Below are positions 32,906-40,468 of a stretch of DNA of 64,000 nucleotides, in pieces; the first letter of the stretch is position 1, and each line of letters begins with the position of its first letter. Under the pieces are notes generated by a model that was not told where the DNA came from, searched no databases, and saw nothing but the letters and a program-made list of their open reading frames with translations. Source of the DNA: CAIZQW01 sp942493055. GTDB lineage: Bacteria; Verrucomicrobiota; Kiritimatiellia; RFP12; UBA1067. The position numbers and the translations under genes are program-made. The stretch is from assembly GCA_942493055.1 (NCBI GenBank), contig OW818680.1, positions 5,580,001-5,644,000 on the forward strand, written 5' to 3'.

Positions 32906-34264
32906 ATGAAGGTATGTAAGTTTGGCGGGTCGTCTGTTGCTGATGCAACGCAGGTGAATAAGATCGTGGATATTGTTCTTTCGGATCCTGACCGTAAGAT
33001 CGTTGTCGTCTCTGCCCCGGGTAAGCGGAACAAGGAGGACACGAAGGTCACGGATATGCTGATCCAGTGCGCAAACGAGGTCTTGGCGAACAAGTGTCAT
33101 GAAAAGACCCTGAAGGCGATTGTTGAACGCTATGCTGAAATCCAGCGTGAGTTGAAGCTTGCCCCCGGCATTGTTGCTGAAATTGAAAAAGACTTGCGGT
33201 CGCGTGTGAAGGGCGATACGTCGCACCAGGGCATGTTCATGGACTGCATGAAGGCGGCTGGCGAGGATAATGCAGCCAAAATTGTTGCCCAGGCCTTTCA
33301 GGCGCGTGGTGCAAAAGCCATCTATGTCAATCCCCATGAAGCCGGCATGTTCTTAACCGAGGATTTTGGCAATGCGCAGTTGCTGGAGGAGTCCTATCCG
33401 CTGTTGAAGCATACGCTCTCCAATCGCGACGAGCTGGTGGTTTTCCCCGGGTTCTTTGGTTATACGAAGGCGGGCCAGGTTGCGACCTTCCCGCGTGGCG
33501 GTTCAGATATCACCGGTTCAATCCTTGCAGCCGCAGTGCAAGCGGAGGTGTATGAAAACTTCACGGATGTGGACTCTGTCTACCCCGTTGATCCGCGCCT
33601 GGTGCCTGAGGTGAAGGAAGGCATCAAGGAGATGACCTACCGCGAAATGCGCGAACTGGCGTATGCAGGCTTCGGGGTCTTCCATGATGAGGCGGTCATC
33701 CCGGCGGTCAAGGCGGGCATTCCCATCAATGTGCGCAACACCAACCGTCCCTCAGAGCCTGGCACAATGATTGTCAAGACGCGTGAAGCGCAGACCGCGG
33801 GCGTCGTCGGAATCGCCAGCGGTGACGGCTTCTGCAATATCTTCATCGACAAGTATATGATGAACCGCGAAGTGGGCTTCGGACGCAAACTGCTTCAGAT
33901 TCTTGAAGAAGAGGGCGTTTCGTATGAGCACATGCCCTCAGGTATTGACAATGTGTCTGTCGTCTTCCGGGACCGTAATTTCACGGCAGAGTGCGAAGCA
34001 CGCGTCCGGGCGCGTATTTTCAAGGACCTCTCGCCGGACAATGTCCAGATTGAGCGCGGCTACGCACTCGTTATGGTTGTCGGCGAAGGACTTTACTACA
34101 CGGTCGGCATGGCCTCCAAGGCGACAAACGCACTTGCAGCAGCAAACGTGAACATTGAGATGATGAACCAAGGCTCTTCGGAAATCAGCATGATGTTCGG
34201 TGTGAAGTCTGCTGACCGTGTCACTGCGGTCAAGGCATTGTATCAGGCGTTCTTTGGGAAATAA
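32906..34264 (+). CDS. lysC: Aspartate kinase
   Basis: 452 residues from the ATG at 32906 (MKVCKFGGSSVAD, the invariant kinase start); an in-frame ATG 18 bases earlier is weaker. It phosphorylates aspartate, the first step to Lys, Met, Thr and Ile. Kinase motifs include FPRGGSDITGSILAAA and FTDVDSVYPVDPRLVPE. Two C-terminal ACT repeats (from about residue 300; GFGRKLLQILEEEGVSYEH and LYYTVGMASKATNALAAANVNIEMMNQGSSEISM) carry the allosteric site. Its stop overlaps the next ATG by one base, so it is co-translated with cimA. Confidence 0.96.
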   Translation: MKVCKFGGSSVADATQVNKIVDIVLSDPDRKIVVVSAPGKRNKEDTKVTDMLIQCANEVLANKCHEKTLKAIVERYAEIQRELKLAPGIVAEIEKDLRSRVKGDTSHQGMFMDCMKAAGEDNAAKIVAQAFQARGAKAIYVNPHEAGMFLTEDFGNAQLLEESYPLLKHTLSNRDELVVFPGFFGYTKAGQVATFPRGGSDITGSILAAAVQAEVYENFTDVDSVYPVDPRLVPEVKEGIKEMTYREMRELAYAGFGVFHDEAVIPAVKAGIPINVRNTNRPSEPGTMIVKTREAQTAGVVGIASGDGFCNIFIDKYMMNREVGFGRKLLQILEEEGVSYEHMPSGIDNVSVVFRDRNFTAECEARVRARIFKDLSPDNVQIERGYALVMVVGEGLYYTVGMASKATNALAAANVNIEMMNQGSSEISMMFGVKSADRVTAVKALYQAFFGK

Positions 34265-35850
34265 TGATGAATAAAAAAGTCTACATCTATGATACGACCT
34301 TGCGCGATGGCGCGCAGGGGGAGGGGGTCTCGTTTTCAGACTCCGGCAAGGTTCGCTTTGCCAAAATGATGGATGAATTTGGTGTAGACTATATTGAAGG
34401 CGGTTTTGCGGGATCGAATCCGCGCGACCAAAAGTTTTTCAAGGATATCAAAAAGGAGCAGCTTGCCGCTGCGCGTATCGTCGCCTTTGGAAGTACGCGC
34501 CGCGCGGATCTCGATGCCAAGAGTGACCCCCAGCTTCAAGGCTTGCTGATGGCTGATACGGAGTGGGTCACCATCTATGGCAAATCATGGTTGCTGCATG
34601 TGACGGATGTGCTTAAGACGACCGGCAAGAACAACCTCCAGATGATTGCGGACACGGTCGGGTTCCTGAAAGCCTCCGGACGCAACGTCTTTTTTGATGC
34701 TGAGCATTTCTTTGATGGCTACAAGGCTGATGCTGGCTATGCGCTGAAGGCGCTCGGGGCTGCCTTGCGCGAAGGGGCCTGCAGTGTTGTGCTCTGCGAT
34801 ACGAACGGGGGCTGTCTGCCCCATGAAGTGTATGCAATTACAAAGGCGGTCCGCAAGGCGTTCCCCAAGGCGGAAGTCGGCATTCATGTGCATAACGACG
34901 GCGGCTTGGCAGTGGCGAACTCCATTGAAGCCGTGCGCGCAGGTGCGCGGCAGGTGCAAGGGACGATCAATGGCTATGGCGAGCGTACGGGCAATGCGAA
35001 TCTCGTGAGCATCATCCCCTCTTTGGAGTTGAAGATGGGGTATGTGTGTGTCGGCGAGAAGAACTTGCGCCGCCTGCGGGAGGTCTCCCTGATCACCGAT
35101 GACCTGGCAAATCAGCGTGTGGATGCGCGTCAGCCCTATGTGGGCAGCACGGCCTTCAGCCATAAGGCGGGCATGCATGTGAATGCCGTGCAGAAGAACA
35201 CGATGACGTTTGAGCACATTGCGCCGGAGCAGGTCGGCAACCAGCGTCATGTCCTGATTTCGGAGTTGTCCGGCGCCTCGAATGTGCTGATGAAGGCACA
35301 GGAGCTGGGCATTGATGTCTCCGGCATTTCAAAGGAAGCTTCGCGAGCCGTACTGGAAGAACTCAAGGTGCGTGAACATAAAGGCTTCTCGTATGAATCC
35401 GCAGACGGCTCCTTCAAAATTTTGCTGCAAAAAGTGCTGAATAAGCACAAGCCCTTCTTTGAACTTGAAGGCTTCCGCGTGATCGTTGAAAAGCGTGGAC
35501 GCGAAGAGCCCTGTATTTCAGAGGCGACAATCAAAGTCAAGGTCGGGGACGAGACAGAGCTCACGGCCGGTGAAGGCCACGGACCTGTTGATGCCCTCAA
35601 CGCCGCTTTACGCGCCGCGTTGACGCGCTTCTATCCGGAGATTGCGGACATCATATTGACGGACTATCGAGTCCGTATTCTTGATCCCAAGCTGGCGACC
35701 CGCGCCATGACGCGCGTGGTGATTGAGTCAGGAGACGGAAAAACACAATGGGGCACGGTCGGTGTTTCTGAAAACATCATCGAAGCATCCTGGCAGGCGT
35801 TGTTGGACAGTGTTGAACACAAGTTGTTCGAAGTGGCATCGAAGAAGTAA
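34264..35850 (+). CDS. cimA: (R)-citramalate synthase
   Basis: A 528-residue DRE-TIM metallolyase. It condenses pyruvate with acetyl-CoA to citramalate, the start of the threonine-independent route to isoleucine. The motif YDTTLRDGAQGEGVSFS at the N-terminus and the metal site HVHNDGGLAVANSIEAV are present. The C-terminal regulatory domain (LeuA-dimer type) starts near residue 400. The length (about 530) and the FSDSGKVRFAKMMDEFGVDYIEGG-type sequence fit CimA rather than isopropylmalate synthase. LeuC and LeuD encoded at 39.9-41.8 kb would process citramalate as well as isopropylmalate. Confidence 0.93.
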   Translation: MMNKKVYIYDTTLRDGAQGEGVSFSDSGKVRFAKMMDEFGVDYIEGGFAGSNPRDQKFFKDIKKEQLAAARIVAFGSTRRADLDAKSDPQLQGLLMADTEWVTIYGKSWLLHVTDVLKTTGKNNLQMIADTVGFLKASGRNVFFDAEHFFDGYKADAGYALKALGAALREGACSVVLCDTNGGCLPHEVYAITKAVRKAFPKAEVGIHVHNDGGLAVANSIEAVRAGARQVQGTINGYGERTGNANLVSIIPSLELKMGYVCVGEKNLRRLREVSLITDDLANQRVDARQPYVGSTAFSHKAGMHVNAVQKNTMTFEHIAPEQVGNQRHVLISELSGASNVLMKAQELGIDVSGISKEASRAVLEELKVREHKGFSYESADGSFKILLQKVLNKHKPFFELEGFRVIVEKRGREEPCISEATIKVKVGDETELTAGEGHGPVDALNAALRAALTRFYPEIADIILTDYRVRILDPKLATRAMTRVVIESGDGKTQWGTVGVSENIIEASWQALLDSVEHKLFEVASKK

Positions 35851-35854
35851 TACT

Positions 35855-36121
35855 ATGGAACACGGTAAAACAAGTATAAAGATGTTTGGCGGAGCGCTTG
35901 CTGCATTCATCATCTTGCAGGTGACCGGTACGTTGGGTGGTTGAGGGAACCCCTTTGCGATGCCGTGTGCACTCGCGATGTTCTTCCTCATCCCGGCTGG
36001 CCTGATTATCGCGATCGTGGGTCTCATTAAAAAAGAGATCCCGCGCAAATATTGCATCATCGGACTCTGCCTCAATCTGCTCTGGCTGCTGGCGGTTGGT
36101 GTTATGTTTTTTCTGCCCTGA
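35855..36121 (+). pseudogene. Small membrane protein gene with an in-frame TGA
   Basis: ATG at 35855 opens a frame of 29 codons ending TGA at 35942. The same frame then continues for 58 more codons to a second TGA at 36119. Both halves are membrane-like: FGGALAAFIILQVTG before the stop, and CALAMFFLIPAGLIIAIVGL and LCLNLLWLLAVGVMFFLP after it. The joined reading (…GTLGG-stop-GNPFAMP…) looks like one three-helix protein of 88 residues. A Trp codon (TGG) at that position would restore it. It could be a nonsense mutation, a sequencing error or recoding; I see no convincing SECIS-type hairpin. It starts 4 bases after cimA. Confidence 0.6.
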
Positions 36122-36135
36122 TCACGGATTGCCGG

Positions 36136-36155
36136 CACTGTCAACGGCTCGCCGA
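36136..36155 (+). repeat. 20-bp direct repeat, left of the ORF6N gene
   Basis: CACTGTCAACGGCTCGCCGA, identical to 37257-37276. The pair brackets the ORF6N gene. The surrounding gene-free stretch 36122-36456 otherwise holds the direct repeats and promoter listed next. Confidence 0.8.
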
Positions 36156-36298
36156 AGACAATGGATCAGAGCCTGCTCCGCTCTTGATGAGATGCGGGAC
36201 TCTTAAGCAAGCAAATCGAAATATCGCACTGAACACTGACTTCTTGATTTCCTCGACACCTTGATTTCCGGGGTTGCTCTAGCCGAAAGGTTGTGAAA

Positions 36299-36350
36299 TA
36301 TTTCGTGCATATCAAAAATAAATGAGTTTCAGGAGTCTATTTCGTGTATA
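36299..36350 (+). promoter_or_regulatory. Possible operator: two 13-bp direct repeats
   Basis: TATTTCGTGCATA at 36299-36311 and TATTTCGTGTATA at 36338-36350 are spaced 39 bases start to start. The second copy ends 11 bases before the -35 of the ORF6N promoter. Repressor or activator binding is inferred. Confidence 0.5.
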
Positions 36351-36361
36351 CAAGAAATCCT

Positions 36362-36390
36362 TTGACACGCTCCTAGGAATCGTCTATTCT
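36362..36390 (+). promoter_or_regulatory. Sigma-70-type promoter of the ORF6N gene
   Basis: A perfect TTGACA at 36362-36367, a 17-bp spacer and TATTCT at 36385-36390. It lies about 67 bases before the ATG, which also has a strong AAGGAG site. Confidence 0.8.
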
Positions 36391-36456
36391 TGCGGCAATA
36401 TTGAATATGTGAATGTAAAGGGTCAGTTATTTTTGGGTCGTTAAGGAGATGACATC

Positions 36457-37104
36457 ATGTGCAACGAGCAACTGAGTTATGCGGTCGAAGGGATAGGCGG
36501 GCATATTGTAACCGTCCGAGGCCAAAAAGTTATATTGGATGCCGCCCTGGCTCGGATCTACGGTGTGGCCACCAAAGCGCTGAACCAGGCGGTCAAGCGG
36601 AACAAAGAAAAGTTCCCCTCTGATTTTATGTTTCAGCTTACACCGCAAGAGGTTGGAGAGATGTGGTCACAAATTGTGACCGCACGTTCAGAGGGCAACC
36701 GGTCACAAATTGTGACCGGTTCGCAGAAACACCGCGACCCGCGATTTCTACCCAATGTCTTCACCGAGCACGGCGCAATCATGGCAGCGACAGTCTTGAG
36801 CAGTTCGAAGGCTGTTCAGATGAGCGTATTCGTGGTGCGGGCATTTGTGGCGATGCGGGTCACGTTGAATGACACGCGGGAACTTGCCCGCAAGCTGTCC
36901 AAGCTTGAGTCGGAGGTCAAGGCTCGTCTCGACACCCATGACATGGCGATCGTGGACATCCTAAGCCGGTTCATGGATATTATCAATCCTCCGGAGTCTC
37001 CACTGCCAGAGCTACCGTCTAAACGGATTGGCTTCGGAGTCAAGGAACGTGGGATTAGTTACGGGGCAAAGCGAGGAGCGAGAGCTTCTAAAGCTCTGAA
37101 GTAA
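36457..37104 (+). CDS. ORF6N-domain DNA-binding protein
   Basis: 215 residues. The ORF6N domain spans about residues 10-95 (GQKVILDAALARIYGVATKALNQAVKRN, FPSDFMFQLTPQE), a phage/plasmid-derived putative DNA-binding domain. The conserved FLPNVFTEHGAIMAATVL segment follows, then a predicted coiled region (TRELARKLSKLESEVKARLDTHD). A short peptide SQIVT occurs twice, at residues about 71 and 83, encoded by near-identical palindromes. Its own promoter, upstream direct repeats and flanking 20-bp direct repeats mark it as an accessory cassette. In phages such proteins are antirepressor-like; here the role is unknown. Confidence 0.88.
   Translation: MCNEQLSYAVEGIGGHIVTVRGQKVILDAALARIYGVATKALNQAVKRNKEKFPSDFMFQLTPQEVGEMWSQIVTARSEGNRSQIVTGSQKHRDPRFLPNVFTEHGAIMAATVLSSSKAVQMSVFVVRAFVAMRVTLNDTRELARKLSKLESEVKARLDTHDMAIVDILSRFMDIINPPESPLPELPSKRIGFGVKERGISYGAKRGARASKALK
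36665..36720. repeat. Two palindromes inside the ORF6N gene
   Basis: GGTCACAAATTGTGACC occurs at 36665-36681 and 36701-36717. The second is extended to a perfect 23-bp palindrome at 36698-36720 (ACCGG arms). They encode the repeated SQIVT. They could be binding sites for the protein itself or a copy-variable coding repeat. Confidence 0.7.
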
Positions 37105-37137
37105 ATTTGCATTACTGCTCTCCGTCTCCTGCTTGCT

Positions 37138-37276
37138 GGCACCATGCCTGTGAGTTGGAGGGTGAGGCCGCCTGTCCGCCGTCTTGTCCGCCGTAGCCTT
37201 GGCGAAGGGGGAAGACGTATTCGCGTAGGCGGATGCCGAACCGCCCGAACGACCATCACTGTCAACGGCTCGCCGA
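37138..37276. repeat. Composite palindromic repeat, copy 2 (inverted)
   Basis: Inverted relative to 24878-25019. It reads GGAGGGTGAGG, then an interior block 37167-37234 with CCTGTCCGCC, CCGCCGTAGCCTTGGCGAAG and CGTATTCGCGTAGGCGGAT, then CCGAACCGCCC and the 20-bp direct repeat CACTGTCAACGGCTCGCCGA. The interior CCGCCGTAGCCTTGGCGAAG also occurs as the extra 26-base block at about 15890 in the foldback repeat. Confidence 0.8.
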
Positions 37277-37381
37277 TGTCCTAGGCACGCAGACGTGTGC
37301 CTCTCCCCATCGCCGCTATACTATTATTCCACCATTCCAATCCTCCACTCATAACTTGCGGCTTGTTTATGCTATGCCTAA

Positions 37382-37855
37382 ATGCGTATAATCGAAAGCA
37401 ACATGGTGAGTTTTTCAGATATTCTTGGCGATCAATATGTGAAGACTAAAATTGGTCTCATCCTTTTTTTTCTGTTTCTGCTTATGAATGCAGCCTGGAT
37501 ACGATCATATTATGGCTGCGATCTTACAGGGCGTGAAAAAATAGTGGATCGCATTTTCTTTGTGCCCGTGCATACGGCTACTCAGGAAACCGAAGTATCC
37601 CGTTGGTTAGATGCACGCCTTGGACCTACAAAATATCGAATTTGGAAAATAAGCGGATTTAGAACTTTTATTGGCAAAGCATCGGCTGCTTATGCTTTTA
37701 AACCGTTTAAAGTTTATCAAACATATACAAAAGATTCGGGGTTTTCCAAAAGGAGAAAGATTGAAATGTTGGAGGCTCTTCAAAAAGCGCGGCAAACAGG
37801 TACAAAGAGTGCACCCCATCAAATCGTTGAAGAGGTGACTGAGACTGATCACTGA
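37382..37855 (+). CDS. Hypothetical AT-rich membrane-anchored protein
   Basis: 157 residues with one strong transmembrane segment (IGLILFFLFLLMNAAWI, about residues 24-40) and a short charged remainder with no motif that I recognise. The base composition is more AT-rich than its neighbours. There is no clear ribosome site at 37382; the ATG at 37403 is an alternative. It is isolated, with repeats on both sides, which suggests an acquired or fast-evolving gene. Confidence 0.5.
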   Translation: MRIIESNMVSFSDILGDQYVKTKIGLILFFLFLLMNAAWIRSYYGCDLTGREKIVDRIFFVPVHTATQETEVSRWLDARLGPTKYRIWKISGFRTFIGKASAAYAFKPFKVYQTYTKDSGFSKRRKIEMLEALQKARQTGTKSAPHQIVEEVTETDH

Positions 37856-37920
37856 TTACTGATTACTGTCCCCTAGCTCCTGAATCCTGACCTCTGCCCC
37901 CTGCTTCCTGGCGCCTGCGG
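37844..37920. repeat. Degenerate ACTGATT / CTCCTGA short-word array
   Basis: GACTGAGACTGATCACTG and ATTACTG words repeat at 7-8 base spacing. They run from the end of the 37382 gene across the end of the convergent membrane gene, so they contribute to the C-terminal codons of both. It is degenerate. Confidence 0.55.
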
Positions 37921-38791
37921 CCAGTGCGGGATAGAGGCAGCCACGGACGAGCCAGACGAGGAAGGCGAGCATCACCAGCGGATAGACGACACCGCTGAGC
38001 ACTTTAATGGCGACGAGCTGGCAGATGGCGACGATGACTGTTGGAAGCTCTTCCTTGGCGAAGCGTGAAATCTCGGCCAGTTTATACTTTAAGAAGTTTG
38101 CCTTGTCGGATATCTCTGCTGCAGTGGAAAAGCCATCCATGTTAAACACGCGACTGATGTTGCTAAAGGTCTTGTCTATGTCAGCTTGCATGTGCGAGGT
38201 AGTCCGGTCTGCCAGGTAGGCGGTCCCTGCAAGCGTCAAGGGCAATAGGGCGACTAGAAAGATCCAGGCGAGAAAGAGGATGCCCCCGATGCGCCGGAGC
38301 ACATGGCGGAAGAGTTGATTGTTATTCAGCTTCAGCAGTGCAAGCACGCTGTCGAGGAGATAGCAGGCGAGAAAGGCGATACAAAACGGCTGCAGCAGTT
38401 CCGGGAAGCCGCTCACGACACACTTGACGGAAATCAGAAACACGGCGCTCGCCAGAAGGACTTTCCAGGCGATATTGATGCATTCGAGCATCGGTTGCAT
38501 CAGGTCCCCCGCCTCGACGGTCATGCCGCCCTTGGTGACGACAATACCCGCCTCAAACTGGATGGTGGACCCCTCGATCATGTCGGCGGCAGCTTTTGCG
38601 ACGCCGACAGGAATCATGAGCTGAGTCGTGTCACGGATCGCGGTGTCTAAATAGGCATGGTTTCGCGTGGTGAGGGGGGCGGTCATGCGATTTAACACAC
38701 GCCCGCCGCCGAGGCCTGCGATGAGCAGTAATGCAGAGAGGATGATCACTGGGCGGAAAGTCACGAGACGTGTTTTCCATATCGTGTTCAT
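37856..38791 (-). CDS. Hypothetical multi-pass membrane protein
   Basis: 311 residues from the ATG at 38791; a longer in-frame start would overlap parA. Hydrophobic segments lie near residues 12-30, 110-130, 138-155, 172-195 and 275-300. Between the fourth and fifth is a long amphipathic stretch (HMQADIDKTFSNISRVFNMDG...). I do not recognise the family. Its start lies 5 bases after the parA stop, so it is probably translated from the same mRNA. The last codons fall in a short-word array, so the C-terminus may vary between strains. Confidence 0.65.
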   Translation of the reverse strand: MNTIWKTRLVTFRPVIILSALLLIAGLGGGRVLNRMTAPLTTRNHAYLDTAIRDTTQLMIPVGVAKAAADMIEGSTIQFEAGIVVTKGGMTVEAGDLMQPMLECINIAWKVLLASAVFLISVKCVVSGFPELLQPFCIAFLACYLLDSVLALLKLNNNQLFRHVLRRIGGILFLAWIFLVALLPLTLAGTAYLADRTTSHMQADIDKTFSNISRVFNMDGFSTAAEISDKANFLKYKLAEISRFAKEELPTVIVAICQLVAIKVLSGVVYPLVMLAFLVWLVRGCLYPALAAGARKQGAEVRIQELGDSNQ

Positions 38792-38795
38792 AGCA

Positions 38796-39578
38796 TTAAG
38801 CGTTGACGTGACGTTGGACGAATTCCTTTGCAAATGTGCGATAGGCTTCCGCGCCCTTGCTCGTCGGATCAAAGAAGATCACCGGCTTTCCAAAGCTCGG
38901 CGCTTCGCTGATGCGTACATTGCGGGGGATCACGGTCTGATAAACAATATCGGTGAAGTGGGTCCGCACCTCATGGACGACATCAGCAGCCAGGCGCGTG
39001 CGCGCATCGAACATGGTCATCAGGATGCCCTCCAGCTGCAGCGTCGGGTTCACCCCGTTGTCGCGCAACTGGTTGATGATGGAGGTGATGACGCTGAGGC
39101 CTTCCATAGCATAATACTCGCATTGCATGGTGACGATGATGCTGTCTGCCGCAGCGAGCGACGAGGTCATCAGGATGCCGAGCGAGGGCGGGCAGTCCAT
39201 CAGGACATAGTCAAATACGCCGGCCTCTAAAACACGGTCCAGCAGGTTGCGGACGACCACCAGATGGTTATCCTGACGTGCAATTTCAAGTTCCGCGCCT
39301 GCCAGGTCGAGTTCGGAGGGAATGATGTTGATGCCTTCAAACGGAGTCGGCTGGATGATGTCCGCGATGTCCTTGGTGCCTGAGAGCACGGCATAGAGAC
39401 TGCTGTCGGGCTGACGCTGCAAGCCGAGTCCGCTTGTCGCATTGGCCTGCGGGTCAAGGTCGATGACCAGCACGGTCTTCTTCATCTCTGACAGCGCTGC
39501 GGCCAAGTTGACCACGGTCGTGGTCTTGCCGACCCCGCCCTTCTGATTCGCGATTGCAATGACTTTAGTTGTTCTCAT
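38796..39578 (-). CDS. parA: ParA/Soj-family ATPase
   Basis: A 260-residue Walker-type ATPase of the ParA/MinD superfamily. The deviant Walker A KGGVGKTTTVVNLAAAL starts near residue 13, the A' motif is VLVIDLDPQANATSGLG, and Walker B is FDYVLMDCPPSLGILM. It has no N-terminal HTH, as in chromosomal Soj proteins. It acts in chromosome or plasmid segregation with a ParB and parS sites. I see no parB next to it: the upstream side is a repeat and leuD, and the downstream gene is a membrane protein. Confidence 0.92.
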   Translation of the reverse strand: MRTTKVIAIANQKGGVGKTTTVVNLAAALSEMKKTVLVIDLDPQANATSGLGLQRQPDSSLYAVLSGTKDIADIIQPTPFEGINIIPSELDLAGAELEIARQDNHLVVVRNLLDRVLEAGVFDYVLMDCPPSLGILMTSSLAAADSIIVTMQCEYYAMEGLSVITSIINQLRDNGVNPTLQLEGILMTMFDARTRLAADVVHEVRTHFTDIVYQTVIPRNVRISEAPSFGKPVIFFDPTSKGAEAYRTFAKEFVQRHVNA

Positions 39579-39627
39579 AGTTTACTTTTGGTTCTTCACG
39601 GTTTGTGGAAAAAAATGCTTCGTGTTT

Positions 39628-39863
39628 TACCGCAAAAACCGCTAAAAGAGCGCAAATGTCACGCCCGCCTCACCCGTGAATACACGGACGGCGGAGCGAA
39701 CATTTGCGCGGAATTTGAATTTGACTCCTTTGATAACAGAAACCACCATTCTCTCATGGACCAACATCTTTCTCTTCCTCCGCGGGGCTATCCATTCCGC
39801 CGTCCGTGTATTCACGGGTGAGGCGGATGAGATAGCCACGCAACATTTGCGGCTTTTGCGGTG
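39628..39863. repeat. Paired-hairpin foldback repeat, copy 2 (inverted)
   Basis: The inverted counterpart of 7973-8206, filling the 301-base gap between leuD and parA. The hairpins are 39650-39709 and 39781-39842, again built on GCCTCACCCGTGAATACACG. The 70 bases between the hairpins are unrelated to the middle of copy 1. Open frames within it are by-products of the repeat. Confidence 0.85.
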
Positions 39864-39879
39864 AAAATCGTGAAGAGCC

Positions 39880-40428
39880 TTACTTTTTGATCATTCCAAT
39901 GGCACGGGCGTAGGCGAACATGCCGCCTGCTTCGATGACAGGAGCGACAGCGCCAATCGGCTTCAGCGAAAAGACTTTACCGTCCGAGAGGCGCGTGATG
40001 CTGTTGGTTTCGATATTCACTTCTGCCTCATCGCCGGTCTTGAATTCCGTGCAGAGGCGCGTTTCGGATTCCAGCGGAAAGACTTCGCCTGTCGCCACGC
40101 AGTTGCGGAAGAAGATACGGGCGTAGCTCTGTGCGACCACAGCGCTTGCTCCGGCTGCACCGAGTGCGATCGGAGCGTGTTCGCGCGAGGAACCGCACCC
40201 GAAGTTGCGCCCGCCGATCACGATCGGATAGGGGGTGCTGCCATCGGGGTTGGAGGCAAACTTCGGGAAGGTGTCCGGCAGACCGGCCAGCGCATACGAA
40301 CCCAGTTTCTTGTACTCCTCGGGAATGGTCGGAACCAAGTTGAGGTAACAGGCCGGGATGAGCAAGTCGGTGTCGATGTTATCTTCGAGCACATAGACTG
40401 GCCCGCGGATGAGTTTTGCTTTTGACAT
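39880..40428 (-). CDS. leuD: 3-isopropylmalate / citramalate dehydratase, small subunit
   Basis: A 182-residue swivel-domain subunit of the aconitase superfamily. It has the typical DNIDTDLLIPACYLN start and the GRNFGCGSSREHAPIALGAAG motif, followed by SYARIFFRNCVATG. With LeuC it isomerises 2-isopropylmalate (leucine). In organisms with CimA it also isomerises citramalate (isoleucine). The short length and sequence resemble the archaeal/bacterial type-2 (HacB/LeuD-like) subunits. It is 40 bases downstream of leuC. Confidence 0.95.
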   Translation of the reverse strand: MSKAKLIRGPVYVLEDNIDTDLLIPACYLNLVPTIPEEYKKLGSYALAGLPDTFPKFASNPDGSTPYPIVIGGRNFGCGSSREHAPIALGAAGASAVVAQSYARIFFRNCVATGEVFPLESETRLCTEFKTGDEAEVNIETNSITRLSDGKVFSLKPIGAVAPVIEAGGMFAYARAIGMIKK

Positions 40429-40468
40429 GTTAAAATTACTCCTTAAGTGGCTGCTCAGCCTGTCATCG

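Noticed and set aside
35942..36000. Selenocysteine codon at the in-frame TGA
   Set aside because: No convincing hairpin with a suitable apical loop follows the TGA, and a Trp-to-stop change explains it more simply.
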